DNA of 28,850 nt from DATKDU01 sp035512595 (GTDB lineage: Bacteria > Planctomycetota > Planctomycetia > Pirellulales > Pirellulaceae), in assembly GCA_035512595.1 (NCBI GenBank), contig DATKDU010000024.1, positions 1 to 28,850 on the forward strand, in the 5' to 3' direction. Position 1 is the stretch's first letter; every line of letters begins with the position of its first letter. The notes below the pieces were generated by a model, which was not told where the DNA came from, made no database searches, and was given only the letters and a program-made list of their open reading frames with translations. The position numbers and the translations under genes are program-made. This document shows, one piece after another, positions 8,282 to 16,519 of this stretch.

Positions 8282-8357
8282 CCGTAGGGACACAGACCGC
8301 AATCCGGTGGGCCGGCGCTCGCCGAGGCGAGCTGGTCCCACCCTACGGTCCCTACGG
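8282..8357. terminator. Long hairpin filling the gap between two convergent genes
   Basis: CCGTAGGGAC (8282-8291) and GTCCCTACGG (8348-8357) are perfect inverted repeats. Inside them GTGGG/CCCAC and CTCGCC/GGCGAG can pair too. The structure occupies almost the whole space between the stops of the NUDIX gene (8280) and the glycosyltransferase gene (8358), so it probably works as a two-way terminator. It has no T-run and resembles a dispersed intergenic repeat. Confidence 0.55.
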
Positions 8358-9530
8358 TTACACCCGATTGGCCTTCAGCTCCGCCAGCGGGTAATGCGTG
8401 TCGCGCCAGCGAATGCCGCCGCGCCAGTAGGTGAGTAGCACGCTCCGCCAGGTGATCCAGACCAGCAGGGCAACGACGAGCGGAAAGCCGAGTGCCGTGT
8501 GCCAGCGAAAGCCGACGCTGCGGGCCGTGCCCAGGGCCAGGCCCCACAGGCTCAGGCAGACGGCGACGTACAACCACCACGTCATCCCCCAAGTGAACAA
8601 CACGGCAAGGTACGGCCAGACGTTGAAGACGAGCATCGACGCCGTGAAGAAGACCACGAACGGCAAGTTGTAATCGACGGCGGCCAGGGAGTTCTTTTCG
8701 AAGCCGACGGCAATTTCCCGCACGGATGCGTACCACTCGAGGCTGATCATGTCGTTGCCGGCGAGCAGGTCCTGGCGATAGCCGTTCTTCTTGATCAGCT
8801 TGCCGAGCTTGAGGTCGTCGTCGGGGCGCATGGCGAGGGTTTGAAAGCCGCCGGTGGCCCGATAGACGTCGGCCCGGACCATGTTGAACGCGCCGATGCC
8901 GACGTGGGCCGAGCTCTTGGGATTGTGGATCGCCCAGGGGCGCGTGTAGACGTAGAACATCATGCAGAACATCACGACGAACGACTGCAAGAGCCACGTT
9001 CGCATGTGTGTCTGCGGCCCGATCGCCAGGTGATCGAGCTGGTGCTCGCGGAAATAGCCGACGGCCAGCGACAAGGCGGTCGGCTCGTAGACGACGTCGG
9101 CATCGGTAAACAGGAGCAATTCTCCGCTGGCCCGCTGGGCCGCATGGTGCATGGCGTGGTTTTTTCCCAGCCAGCCGCTCGGCAATTCAGAGAGGTGAAC
9201 GACCTTCAGCCGCGGCTGATCGACCGCGAGCCGATCGAGAATCGCTCCCGTCCCGTCGGTCGAGCGGTCGTTGACGACCAGCAGCTCGTAGTCGGGGTAG
9301 TCGAGATTGAGGAGCGAGACAAGCGCCTCGGCAATGTTCCGCTCCTCGTTCCGCGCTGGGACGATGATCGACACCTTCGGCAGCGGGCCAGCCGGCACCG
9401 GCAGATCGCGGAGGAACTTGATCATCCGCCCGGTCCACGCCAGGAGCGCGGCGCAGACGAAGACCATCGCAAGGTTGAACAGGGCGAGGTAGAAGAGGAG
9501 CGTGTCGTACCAGAGCCAGAAGGTGGTCAT
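8358..9530 (-). CDS. Membrane-anchored family 2 glycosyltransferase
   Basis: A 390-residue inverting GT2 enzyme that transfers a sugar from a nucleotide donor at the inner face of the membrane. It has one N-terminal membrane segment (about 9-31), a GT-A domain (about 50-285) and three C-terminal membrane segments (about 290-312, 315-338, 345-368). Catalytic features are VSIIVPARNEE (53-63), NDRSTDGT, the donor/metal motif DAD (143-145), and RPDDDLKLG, probably holding the catalytic acidic residue. The GWLGKNHA stretch recalls GT2 enzymes that modify isoprenoid lipids (HpnB- or CrtQ-like), but that is only a hint. Its ATG overlaps the stop of the upstream amidohydrolase gene (ATGA), so translation is probably coupled. 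Confidence 0.9.
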   Translation of the reverse strand: MTTFWLWYDTLLFYLALFNLAMVFVCAALLAWTGRMIKFLRDLPVPAGPLPKVSIIVPARNEERNIAEALVSLLNLDYPDYELLVVNDRSTDGTGAILDRLAVDQPRLKVVHLSELPSGWLGKNHAMHHAAQRASGELLLFTDADVVYEPTALSLAVGYFREHQLDHLAIGPQTHMRTWLLQSFVVMFCMMFYVYTRPWAIHNPKSSAHVGIGAFNMVRADVYRATGGFQTLAMRPDDDLKLGKLIKKNGYRQDLLAGNDMISLEWYASVREIAVGFEKNSLAAVDYNLPFVVFFTASMLVFNVWPYLAVLFTWGMTWWLYVAVCLSLWGLALGTARSVGFRWHTALGFPLVVALLVWITWRSVLLTYWRGGIRWRDTHYPLAELKANRV

Positions 9531-10480
9531 GCCTGATTCAATCCCAGCACCTTCCGCGCATTGTTCCGGAAGATCTTGGCCTGCACCTCCTCGGGGAGCG
9601 TGAGCTGCTGCTCGAACAGGTCGAACTGCGGCACTCCCTGGCCGGGGGCGAGGAAGTCGGTGCCGAAGCAGACCCGGTCTTGGCGGCGGATCAAAAACTC
9701 GCGGCCGAAGTCGAGGTCGCGGCTGATGGCGCTGGAGCCGCTGCCGGCGGACAGGTCGGCATAGATGTTGGGATACTTTTCCATCAGCGTGTCGATGGCG
9801 CCCCCCGGATTGACCTTCCCCTTGGGATAGCCGCCGAGTTCCGCCTCGGTAATGCCGCCGCTGATCGAGGCCCACCAGCCGGGGCCGTGGCCGATGAAGT
9901 TCACGTTGGGATTCGCCTTGAGCGCGTTCTCCAGTCCCGGCAGACCGGGCTTGTCCATGTTCCGCTGATTGTCGATGTGAAACAGCAGCGGCAGCTTTAG
10001 CTCGTTGCACGCGGCATACAGGGCCATGTTCCGCTTGTCATCGAAGGTGACCCCCGGCTTGTGTTCACCGAAGCCTTTGGCCCCCAGGTCGATCCACCGC
10101 TTCAGCATGTCGAGCAGCCCCTTGGCCCCGCCGGTGTAGCTGGTCCGCGGATCGATCGAGCAGAAGGGGATCAGCCGGTCGCGAAACGGCTTCGTCTCCG
10201 CCAGCACGAAGTCGCTGGTCAACAGAAAGCTCGACGACTCGGGGCTCGTCAGCGGCAAGACAACCGCCTGGGCAATGTCGTGGGCATCCATCCACCGCAG
10301 CAATTCCTCCGCACTCAGCGGCTGCGTGTGGGTCCACGTCTGGCCGATGTGCGTGTGCATATCGACGTATTTGCCCTTGGGGAGTTTTTCTTGGGCACTC
10401 GCTGCCTGCGCGGCCAGTGACAAAGCACCGGCCGCGGCGGCCTGGCAGAAGGTGCGGCGGGTCAAGGCGCGGCTGGTCAT
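9527..10480 (-). CDS. Tat-exported amidohydrolase (TIM-barrel metal-dependent hydrolase)
   Basis: A 317-residue member of the amidohydrolase-2 type. It starts with a twin-arginine signal (LTRRTFCQAAAAGALSLAAQ, ending ASAQ at about residue 30), so it is probably exported folded with its metal. The barrel shows HTH (42-44), KGFGEHKPG, LLFHIDN, FIGHGPGWW and FGTDF, matching the metal ligands of this superfamily. The product is similar in layout to decarboxylating or hydrolytic members, and the substrate is unknown. ATG at 10480 has AGGAG 10 nt upstream; a longer reading to 10546 lacks support. It is the first gene of a two-gene operon with the glycosyltransferase. Confidence 0.9.
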   Translation of the reverse strand: MTSRALTRRTFCQAAAAGALSLAAQAASAQEKLPKGKYVDMHTHIGQTWTHTQPLSAEELLRWMDAHDIAQAVVLPLTSPESSSFLLTSDFVLAETKPFRDRLIPFCSIDPRTSYTGGAKGLLDMLKRWIDLGAKGFGEHKPGVTFDDKRNMALYAACNELKLPLLFHIDNQRNMDKPGLPGLENALKANPNVNFIGHGPGWWASISGGITEAELGGYPKGKVNPGGAIDTLMEKYPNIYADLSAGSGSSAISRDLDFGREFLIRRQDRVCFGTDFLAPGQGVPQFDLFEQQLTLPEEVQAKIFRNNARKVLGLNQA

Positions 10481-10546
10481 AGTATTCAATCTCCTGGGAT
10501 CAAAGACGGCGATCTTACCCCGAAGTAGCAGCGGCCGGGGGAGCAA

Positions 10547-11011
10547 TCACCCATGCGGCACGGAAAGCTTCTCGATTGCGGCAACCGCCGGCCCATAGTC
10601 ACCTGCCAGCGTCTGCTCCGATGTCTCGCCGGTGCGGGCGTCTTCCCAAGAAAGGCGAATGTTACCGGGCGACTGAATCTCAATTTCCAAGTCGATGCCG
10701 CCGCGATGCCACTCGAGTTGCACGCCGCCGCGAACCGTAGGGACGACAGCCGGCGGCGGCGTCTGGGGGCGGGCGGTAGTGAGCAGCAGCAAAATTGCCG
10801 TCACCATGCACTGCCGGTCTATCGGCAACGCACCGTACGAGTCCCAGTTTGCTTGCAAGTTGCCCAGCGCACAAATTTCCGTAATTGCCTCAATGGTTCC
10901 CGGCGGCGTGGCTTTGGCAACTTCGATCAATCCGCCGCCGACGGGCCAGCGCACGGGGAAATCCGCGGCGGGAACGATCGTATCACCGAAGCTGGGAAGG
11001 ACGTTTGCCAT
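10547..11011 (-). CDS. Conserved hypothetical protein with NWDSYGA and GGVQLEWH motifs
   Basis: A 154-residue soluble protein. It carries two blocks I recognise from a widespread unnamed family found in planctomycetes and cyanobacteria: LQANWDSYGALPID (about 53-66) and VVPTVRGGVQLEWHRGGIDLEIEI (about 88-111). No catalytic motif is evident. From memory, relatives often sit next to another short gene; the neighbours here are the amidohydrolase (66 nt downstream, same strand) and a repeat hairpin upstream. It starts at ATG 11011 without a ribosome site, right behind a TATAAT box. The function is unknown. Confidence 0.8.
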   Translation of the reverse strand: MANVLPSFGDTIVPAADFPVRWPVGGGLIEVAKATPPGTIEAITEICALGNLQANWDSYGALPIDRQCMVTAILLLLTTARPQTPPPAVVPTVRGGVQLEWHRGGIDLEIEIQSPGNIRLSWEDARTGETSEQTLAGDYGPAVAAIEKLSVPHG

Positions 11012-11019
11012 CGCTTTTA

Positions 11020-11025
11020 ATTATA
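11020..11025 (-). promoter_or_regulatory. -10 box of the 10547-11011 gene
   Basis: A perfect TATAAT on the minus strand (11025-11020) would start transcription at about 11013, two bases before the ATG. The -35 region is poor (CTCCCT at 17 nt). The message would be essentially leaderless. Confidence 0.45.
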
Positions 11026-11113
11026 CGTCGTGATGAACGAACAGGGAGTTAGTCATTGTTTCGACTCTGACTTCTTTGTTACCACACCTGAGGCGACACA
11101 GTCGGATTAGATC

Positions 11114-11181
11114 GGACACGGAGAACACGGAAGACACGGAGTTTCGGATGCCGATCCGTGTTTTCCGTGTGTTCCGTGTCC
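11114..11181. repeat. Long inverted repeat built from ACACGGA units
   Basis: Two 27-nt arms (11114-11140 and 11155-11181) pair with three mismatches around a 14-nt loop. Each arm is itself three copies of an ACACGGA-like unit (ACACGGA on the left arm, TCCGTGT on the right). It lies between two minus-strand genes, just past the end of the lipoprotein gene (stop at 11206), and could end its transcript. It looks like a dispersed intergenic element. Confidence 0.75.
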
Positions 11182-11205
11182 GAATTCATGGCATAGCACC
11201 CACAC

Positions 11206-11898
11206 TTATTCCTTTCGTTTAGCCGTTGCTTTGGAATAGGTGTAGTTCTTGTCTTCGGCCTCCAGCATGCGCGGGCTCACTCGAAATGTCTTTGCATCCG
11301 CTTCCTCAAGCAAATCATGGCCGCAAAACACCTTTTCGCCATCTGTCGCATACCACGCGTTAAGCATCTTGAATGACTCCGCACGGGCACCCACGAGGCG
11401 CGTCGGTCCGAAGTAACAGTTGTTTCCATCGGTGGACCAGCCCTGTGCTCCGACAATCTCTAGATCCGGCGGAACCTCCGGCATTGGTCCCACCGCGTTT
11501 TCGAACGGTTTTGCGCGAGAACAAAACTGGGGTTCGGTGTTGCCGCCCAGGACGCGGAATTCCTCCGGATTGGCGCCAGGAATTGGGATCGAGCCACAGT
11601 ACGCACGTTTCGCGTCCTTTGAGTAGGCATCGTTCACAACCTCCAACGTCGCGGGATCGGCGCCTGGAATCTTCACACCTCCCAAATAGACATTGTCGGC
11701 CGTCTTGGCATATTTCGGATGAGCAAGGACGGTCAACTTCCCCTTCGCATCCTGCAAGTACCTCACCTGTCGCCCATCGCCGTCAAACCACACGTAGGCC
11801 CATTTTCCATACTCGCGCTGATATCCCTTCGAGCACCCGCCAAATGCCACCAAAACTATCGCGCAGGCAGCCGCATAGATCAATCGCGCGCTCGACAT
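11206..11898 (-). CDS. Lipoprotein with DKNYY-type repeats
   Basis: A 230-residue probable lipoprotein. It has a hydrophobic signal (AACAIVLVAFGG) ending at Cys22, with an imperfect lipobox (Phe at -3). The body consists of repeats of about 40 residues alternating a tyrosine-rich strand (TADNVYLGGVKIPGADPATL, DAKRAYCGSIPIPGANPEEF, DGNNCYFGPTRLVGARAESF, DGEKVFCGHDLLEEADAKTF) and ends DKNYTYSKAT. This matches the DKNYY family, whose function is unknown. The ATG at 11898 follows the stop of the upstream heme-protein gene by 3 bp, so the two are likely cotranscribed. Base composition is visibly lower in GC than the neighbouring gene, which may indicate separate origin. Confidence 0.8.
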   Translation of the reverse strand: MSSARLIYAAACAIVLVAFGGCSKGYQREYGKWAYVWFDGDGRQVRYLQDAKGKLTVLAHPKYAKTADNVYLGGVKIPGADPATLEVVNDAYSKDAKRAYCGSIPIPGANPEEFRVLGGNTEPQFCSRAKPFENAVGPMPEVPPDLEIVGAQGWSTDGNNCYFGPTRLVGARAESFKMLNAWYATDGEKVFCGHDLLEEADAKTFRVSPRMLEAEDKNYTYSKATAKRKE

Positions 11899-11901
11899 GG
11901 C

Positions 11902-14877
11902 TCACTCAATCGTCTTAAAATACGCCAGCAAATCGGCCATCGCCTGCTTGTCGATCTGCTTCTCCATCCCCTCGGGCATCAGCGATTGGCCGGTGCTCTT
12001 GAGCTGCTGGATGTCGATTCGTAGGACGGTGTCGGTCGCGTTGTCGGCCCGCTTGAACGTCAGGCTCGTGGCAGTCTCGGAAGCGATCAGGCCGGTGATC
12101 GTCCGCCCGTCCTCCAGGAGTGCCGCGTAGCTGAGGTACTGCGGGTTCACCTCGCGGTTGGGGTCGAGGACGTTGAGCAGGATTGCCTCGGGGCCGCGGT
12201 TCTTCATGGCCGCGATGTTCGGGCCCGTGTCGTGGCCCACCCCCTGCACCTTGTGGCAGGCGGCACAAACCTTGGCGAACAGTTGCTTGCCGCGCTCCGC
12301 ATCGCCGGGCATGTCGAGCACGTCCTTGTACGCTTCGACCACGTCGCCGCGCTTGCTGACCTGAAATTTCATCACCAGTGCGGCCGCTTTGCTGCGGATC
12401 GCTTCGTCGCGATGATCGGCCAGCAGCTTCAGCCGGGCCGGATCGACGTCGCCGGACGAAACGTCGCCCGATTCAATCGCTTCCAGCAGCTTGATCGCCC
12501 ACGCCGGGCGCGAAAGAAGTGCGTCGGTCGCCTGCCCCTTGAGCCGCGGGCTGAAGGCAGCGAACCGCTCGAGCAGCGTCGCCGCCACATCGGGCGCACT
12601 GAAGGTGGCCAGCGTCGAGAGTGCCGCGGATTGCAGATCGGCCGGCTGCGCGGGCTCCAGCAGCGCGACGAGAGTCTCCTGCACGTCGGCCAGCTTGCCC
12701 AGCCGCAATTGCTGCGTTGCCGCTAGCCGCGCGGGCAGCTTTTGATTCTCGTCGGCCGCTATGGCCAGCGCCTCGGTCACAAGTTGCCGCATCAGCTCGT
12801 CCGATTTGCCGCCGGTCGCGGCGGCGACCTGCTCGGCCAGCTTCGTCCCCGGCTTTAGCGCCAGCCCTTGCAGGATGACTTGCAAGGTGCCGTCTTTCGT
12901 CCCGGCCAGTGCCGACAGCGTCGTCAGGACGGCGGCCACGTCATCGGCCGACTGCTGCTGACCGATCTGGGCCGCCAGATTGCGGAGCAGCGCTTTTCCA
13001 TCGGCACTGGCCCGGTATCCGCCATCGGCGGCCAGTAACGAAAAGACCTGACCGGCGCCGCTGGCCAGCGAGCTTTGCACCGCCAGCGGCATATACGGCC
13101 CGCCCTGTTTGGCGAGCGCTGCCAACGCCTCAGCCCGCCGCGGATCGTCCACCTGTCCGAGCGTGAATGCCGCCTGATAACGCACGCGATAATCGGCATC
13201 GGCGGGCATGGCCAGCAGCCGCTGGCGAACGGCCGGCACGTCGGCCAGCTTTTCGGCCAGCTTCACCGCGTGCTGGCGGACGCGCGGATGATCGTCGGTC
13301 AGCCGCGGCAGCAGCGTCTCGGCATCGAGTGCGCCCAGTCCATCCAATGCATAGAGCGCGTGCATCCGCCCTAGCGGCGACTTGCCGCCGGCCAGCTTCA
13401 CCAAGAGCGGCATTGCCGACGTATCCTGCCGCTCGTACAAGAGCCGCGCAGCTGTCTCGCGATGCCAGCCATTGTCGCTGGCGAGCTGCTCGACCAGCTC
13501 TGCCGTCATCATCTCCGCCGGCCTCCTGAGCTTCGGCTGCACAAATCCTTCGGGCACGATCCGCCAGATCCTGCCGCGGTCCCGGCCGCTGGTCAGGTCA
13601 AGGTGCTTCTTGATGACCGGGTGCAGACTGGCCGGGTGCTCGATCGTCTCGCGGTACATATCGCAGACGTAGAGCGTGCCGTCGGGGGCGTTGGCGTATT
13701 GCACCGGCCGGAACCAGACGTCGCTGGAGCTGGCCAGCTCGGATTTTTCATCGATCCGGCTGGCGGTGAACACGAGCCCCTCGTCCTTGAGCTTTTTGCG
13801 GTGAACCAGGTTGCTGCCGACGTCGCCAACGATCGCCAGGCCGCGGGTCTCCTCCGGCCAGGCATTGCCGCGATAGATGGTGACGCCCGTGGCGCCGGTG
13901 AAATATCCAGCGGGTCGTCCTCCCCCTTCGACGACGCCGGGGACGATCCCCTTGGCTCGCAGCCGCGTGCGGACGATCCGCCACGGCTCGACCGGGCTGG
14001 TGCGGAACACGTCCGCCTGCGGCCCTTCGACGGCAATACTCTTCCGCGGGCTCGGAGCGGCCAAAAACGGATTGCGGGCGATGTAGGCGTCCTCGAACAG
14101 GACCTGCTGGATGTGGTCGCTGTTCGAGCACAGGAAGCGGTCCCCCCAGTCGCTGATGCTCATGCCGTGCTGGGCGCCGCCGCTGGTCGCCGTCATGGTC
14201 ATCGTCCGCGGATCGAGGGCAAAATCGCGGCCGCGCAGCGAAAGCCTGAACTGCGTATCATCCGGTCTGGTCACTTCCGCCCCGCTGGAGCTGGTCGCGC
14301 CGTAGATCCGGTTGTCGAGCCCCCACAGGAACGTGTTGACCAGCCCCTGCACGTTGCTGATGCCGAAGCCCGTGAAAAGGACCTTTTTCTCGTCCGCTTT
14401 GCCGTCGCCGTCAGTGTCTTTGAAGGAAAAGATGTCTGGGGCGTCGGCGACGATCAGACGCCCCTCCGACCAGAACAATGCCGTTGGCCATTTGAGCTTA
14501 TCGGCAAAGACGGTGCTCTGGTCGTACTTGCCGTCGCCGTCGGGATCGGTCAGCAGGCGAATCTGGCTGTGGTTCTCCTCCCGCTGCTCGGAGTACCCCC
14601 GCATCTCGCAGACGAACATCCGCAGGTTTTCGTCAAAGCAGATCGCCACCGGGTCGGCCAGCAGCGGCTCGGCCGCCACGAGGTCGATGCGAAAGCCTTT
14701 GGCGACTGTGAAGGTCGCTGCCGCCTGATCGGGTTCGGTAGGCTTAATCCTGGGCAATTCGGCCGAGTAATCCTTGTCGATGGAGTCGGGCTGGTCCTTG
14801 GGGGCCTGCCCCCACAAAGCGGCGGCGACGGCGGGCAAAACGAAAAGGCACGCGAGAAAACGGAAAGTTGGGCGCAT
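11902..14877 (-). CDS. Secreted beta-propeller / HEAT / c-type heme protein (Pirellula/Verrucomicrobium type)
   Basis: A 991-residue protein of a class abundant in planctomycetes. Its order is: signal peptide (1-24, ending LWGQ); a propeller-like 'membrane-bound dehydrogenase' domain (about 45-440) with calcium-loop-like DPDGDGKYD and DTDGDGKAD; HEAT-type helical repeats (about 450-820); and a C-terminal cytochrome c domain with the heme motif CAACH (C871, C874, H875), KVQGVGHDTGPNI and the family ending DIQQLKSTGQSLMPEGME. It probably oxidises a sugar or related compound in the periplasm and passes electrons to heme. The substrate is unknown. ATG at 14877 is preferred to TTG at 14907 because the signal peptide then starts properly. 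A lipoprotein gene follows after 3 bp. Confidence 0.93.
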   Translation of the reverse strand: MRPTFRFLACLFVLPAVAAALWGQAPKDQPDSIDKDYSAELPRIKPTEPDQAAATFTVAKGFRIDLVAAEPLLADPVAICFDENLRMFVCEMRGYSEQREENHSQIRLLTDPDGDGKYDQSTVFADKLKWPTALFWSEGRLIVADAPDIFSFKDTDGDGKADEKKVLFTGFGISNVQGLVNTFLWGLDNRIYGATSSSGAEVTRPDDTQFRLSLRGRDFALDPRTMTMTATSGGAQHGMSISDWGDRFLCSNSDHIQQVLFEDAYIARNPFLAAPSPRKSIAVEGPQADVFRTSPVEPWRIVRTRLRAKGIVPGVVEGGGRPAGYFTGATGVTIYRGNAWPEETRGLAIVGDVGSNLVHRKKLKDEGLVFTASRIDEKSELASSSDVWFRPVQYANAPDGTLYVCDMYRETIEHPASLHPVIKKHLDLTSGRDRGRIWRIVPEGFVQPKLRRPAEMMTAELVEQLASDNGWHRETAARLLYERQDTSAMPLLVKLAGGKSPLGRMHALYALDGLGALDAETLLPRLTDDHPRVRQHAVKLAEKLADVPAVRQRLLAMPADADYRVRYQAAFTLGQVDDPRRAEALAALAKQGGPYMPLAVQSSLASGAGQVFSLLAADGGYRASADGKALLRNLAAQIGQQQSADDVAAVLTTLSALAGTKDGTLQVILQGLALKPGTKLAEQVAAATGGKSDELMRQLVTEALAIAADENQKLPARLAATQQLRLGKLADVQETLVALLEPAQPADLQSAALSTLATFSAPDVAATLLERFAAFSPRLKGQATDALLSRPAWAIKLLEAIESGDVSSGDVDPARLKLLADHRDEAIRSKAAALVMKFQVSKRGDVVEAYKDVLDMPGDAERGKQLFAKVCAACHKVQGVGHDTGPNIAAMKNRGPEAILLNVLDPNREVNPQYLSYAALLEDGRTITGLIASETATSLTFKRADNATDTVLRIDIQQLKSTGQSLMPEGMEKQIDKQAMADLLAYFKTIE

Positions 14878-14901
14878 GGCGGGATGGTACGAGGCAGGGA
14901 G

Positions 14902-14922
14902 GGACAAGCGGGACGCTTGTCC
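14902..14922. repeat. Small palindrome GGACAAGC/GCTTGTCC
   Basis: Perfect 8-bp arms around GGGAC lie just upstream of the heme-protein gene. It is probably one of the dispersed palindromic repeats of this genome. Confidence 0.55.
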
Positions 14923-14994
14923 TACCGTGCCATGATGGCAGGAGCCGCACTTGCTTTCAACGCGGTGCAGGAAGCGTCGGGGCCGGGAACACTA

Positions 14995-15062
14995 ATCGGC
15001 ACTAATCTTCACTAATAAAACGCTCTCCCAAATCGCTCCCATTAGCGAAGATTAGTGCCGAT
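14995..15062. repeat. Near-perfect 22-bp inverted repeat (ATCGGCACTAATCTTC arms)
   Basis: Arms at 14995-15016 and 15041-15062 pair over 22 bp with one mismatch around a 24-nt loop. It lies between the divergent heme-protein and helicase genes, where no terminator is needed, so it is more likely a dispersed element (CACTAAT-type) or a regulatory structure. The remaining ~330 bases between the two genes hold no further gene. Confidence 0.75.
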
Positions 15063-15103
15063 GAGCGTTCCCCTCCCCGCGCTCCCTTCAGATTCTGCTC
15101 GCG

Positions 15104-15132
15104 TTGACGAAATCCGGCCCACCGTTTAGACT
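15104..15132 (+). promoter_or_regulatory. Promoter of the DEAD-box helicase gene
   Basis: TTGACG (15104-15109) and TAGACT (15127-15132) are 17 nt apart, giving a leader of about 75 nt. A second -10-like TAGAAT (15174-15179) with a poor -35 is an alternative nearer the gene. Confidence 0.5.
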
Positions 15133-15211
15133 TATGTCCACTCAACCGTTATTTTCCGCCCCCGCCTAGCCCCTAGAATAGCCGCCCTGTCGCGGCAAGA
15201 AATTGGACCGG

Positions 15212-16519
15212 ATGGACCAGCCGGAAGAAAAGAAAATCCGCTTTGACGAACTCGGCTTGTCGCCGGTCATGCTCGCCGCCCTGGAAAAGGCGACGTACGA
15301 ATATCCCACGCCCGTGCAGTCCGGGCTGATCCCGCGGGCGCTCGCCGGCGTGGACGTTGTCGGCCAGGCCCGCACCGGCACCGGCAAGACCGCCTCCTTC
15401 GCCATTCCGATCCTGGAAAAGATGGTCCTCAACAACCGGGACATCCACCACGTCCAGGCACTGGTCATGGTCCCGACCCGCGAGCTGGCGGTCCAGGTCC
15501 ACGACGAAATCGTCAAGCTGTCGCACGGCCGCCGCGTCCACTGCGTCGCCCTCTACGGCGGCAAGCCGATCCGCGGACAGATCGAGAAGCTCCACAAAGG
15601 GGCCCAGGTCGTCGTCGGCACTCCCGGCCGCGTCCTCGATCACCTGGCTCGCGGCACGATCAACCTGTCGATGCTCAAGATCGCCGTCCTCGACGAAGCG
15701 GATCGGATGCTCGACATCGGCTTCCGCCCCGACATCGAAAAAATCCTCCGTCGCTGCCCGACCGAGCGGCAGACGCTGCTCCTTTCGGCCACCGTGCCGC
15801 CGCCGATCGCCCGCATCGCGCAGAAGTACATGCGCAGCCCCGAGACCCTCAATTTCACCACCAGCGACCTGACGGTCGAGACGATCGATCAGTATTACTT
15901 CACCGTCGATCAGGAGCGAAAATTCGAGCTGCTGGTGCGGCTGCTGGGGCGGGAGAAGCCGCGGCAGGCGATCATCTTCTGCCGCACCAAGCGCGGCACC
16001 GACCGCGTCTTTCAGCGGCTCGAGAAGCGGACCAAATTCGCCGGGGCGATTCACGGCGACATGCAGCAGTCGGCCCGCGACCGGGCGATGGCCGCCTTCC
16101 GGGAAAACAAGATCCGCTTCCTGGTGGCGACCGACGTCGTCGGCCGCGGCATCGACGTGACGAACATCTCGCACATCATCAACTTCGACGTGCCCGCCTT
16201 CTGCGACGACTACGTCCATCGCGTCGGCCGCACCGGCCGGATGGGACGCGAAGGGGTGGCTTACACCTTCGTCTGCCCGCACGAAGGGCCGGAGCTGACG
16301 CGGATCGAAGAGCGGATCGGCCGGCTCCTCAAGCGGGACGAGGTCAAGGATTTCGAAGCCACGAGCTGGAAATACGGCACTCCCGTCGGCTACTCGCGCT
16401 CCAAAGAGGCGGCCGCGACGGCCGAGGCCGACGGCGACGGCCTGGCGATGCCAGCCCCACCGCCGCCGCCATCGTCGCTGATGAAGCGGCCGCCGAAGAA
16501 GTATCGGCGGGCGCTGTGA
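15212..16519 (+). CDS. DEAD-box ATP-dependent RNA helicase
   Basis: A 435-residue cytoplasmic RNA helicase that unwinds short duplexes in ribosome assembly, RNA decay or cold adaptation. All core motifs are present: the Q motif (FDELGLSP...YPTPVQ), motif I ARTGTGKT, Ia PTRELA, Ib TPGR, II DEAD, III SAT, IV IIFCRTK, V ATDVVGRGID and VI HRVGRTGR. The C-terminal tail (about 385-435) is short, proline-rich (PAPPPPPSS) and basic, KRPPKKYRR, probably an RNA contact. The core resembles the RhlE/CshA group, but I cannot name an orthologue. ATG at 15212 is chosen; a TTG 9 nt earlier is possible. It stands alone with its own promoter. Confidence 0.95.
   Translation: MDQPEEKKIRFDELGLSPVMLAALEKATYEYPTPVQSGLIPRALAGVDVVGQARTGTGKTASFAIPILEKMVLNNRDIHHVQALVMVPTRELAVQVHDEIVKLSHGRRVHCVALYGGKPIRGQIEKLHKGAQVVVGTPGRVLDHLARGTINLSMLKIAVLDEADRMLDIGFRPDIEKILRRCPTERQTLLLSATVPPPIARIAQKYMRSPETLNFTTSDLTVETIDQYYFTVDQERKFELLVRLLGREKPRQAIIFCRTKRGTDRVFQRLEKRTKFAGAIHGDMQQSARDRAMAAFRENKIRFLVATDVVGRGIDVTNISHIINFDVPAFCDDYVHRVGRTGRMGREGVAYTFVCPHEGPELTRIEERIGRLLKRDEVKDFEATSWKYGTPVGYSRSKEAAATAEADGDGLAMPAPPPPPSSLMKRPPKKYRRAL

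Noticed and set aside
6640..8997. 785-codon minus-strand frame across scpB, the NUDIX gene and part of the glycosyltransferase
   Set aside because: It crosses three well-supported genes antisense or out of frame and has no recognisable domain.
13462..15015. 517-codon plus-strand frame opposite the heme protein
   Set aside because: It is a shadow of the minus-strand gene, whose heme motif and signal peptide are clear.
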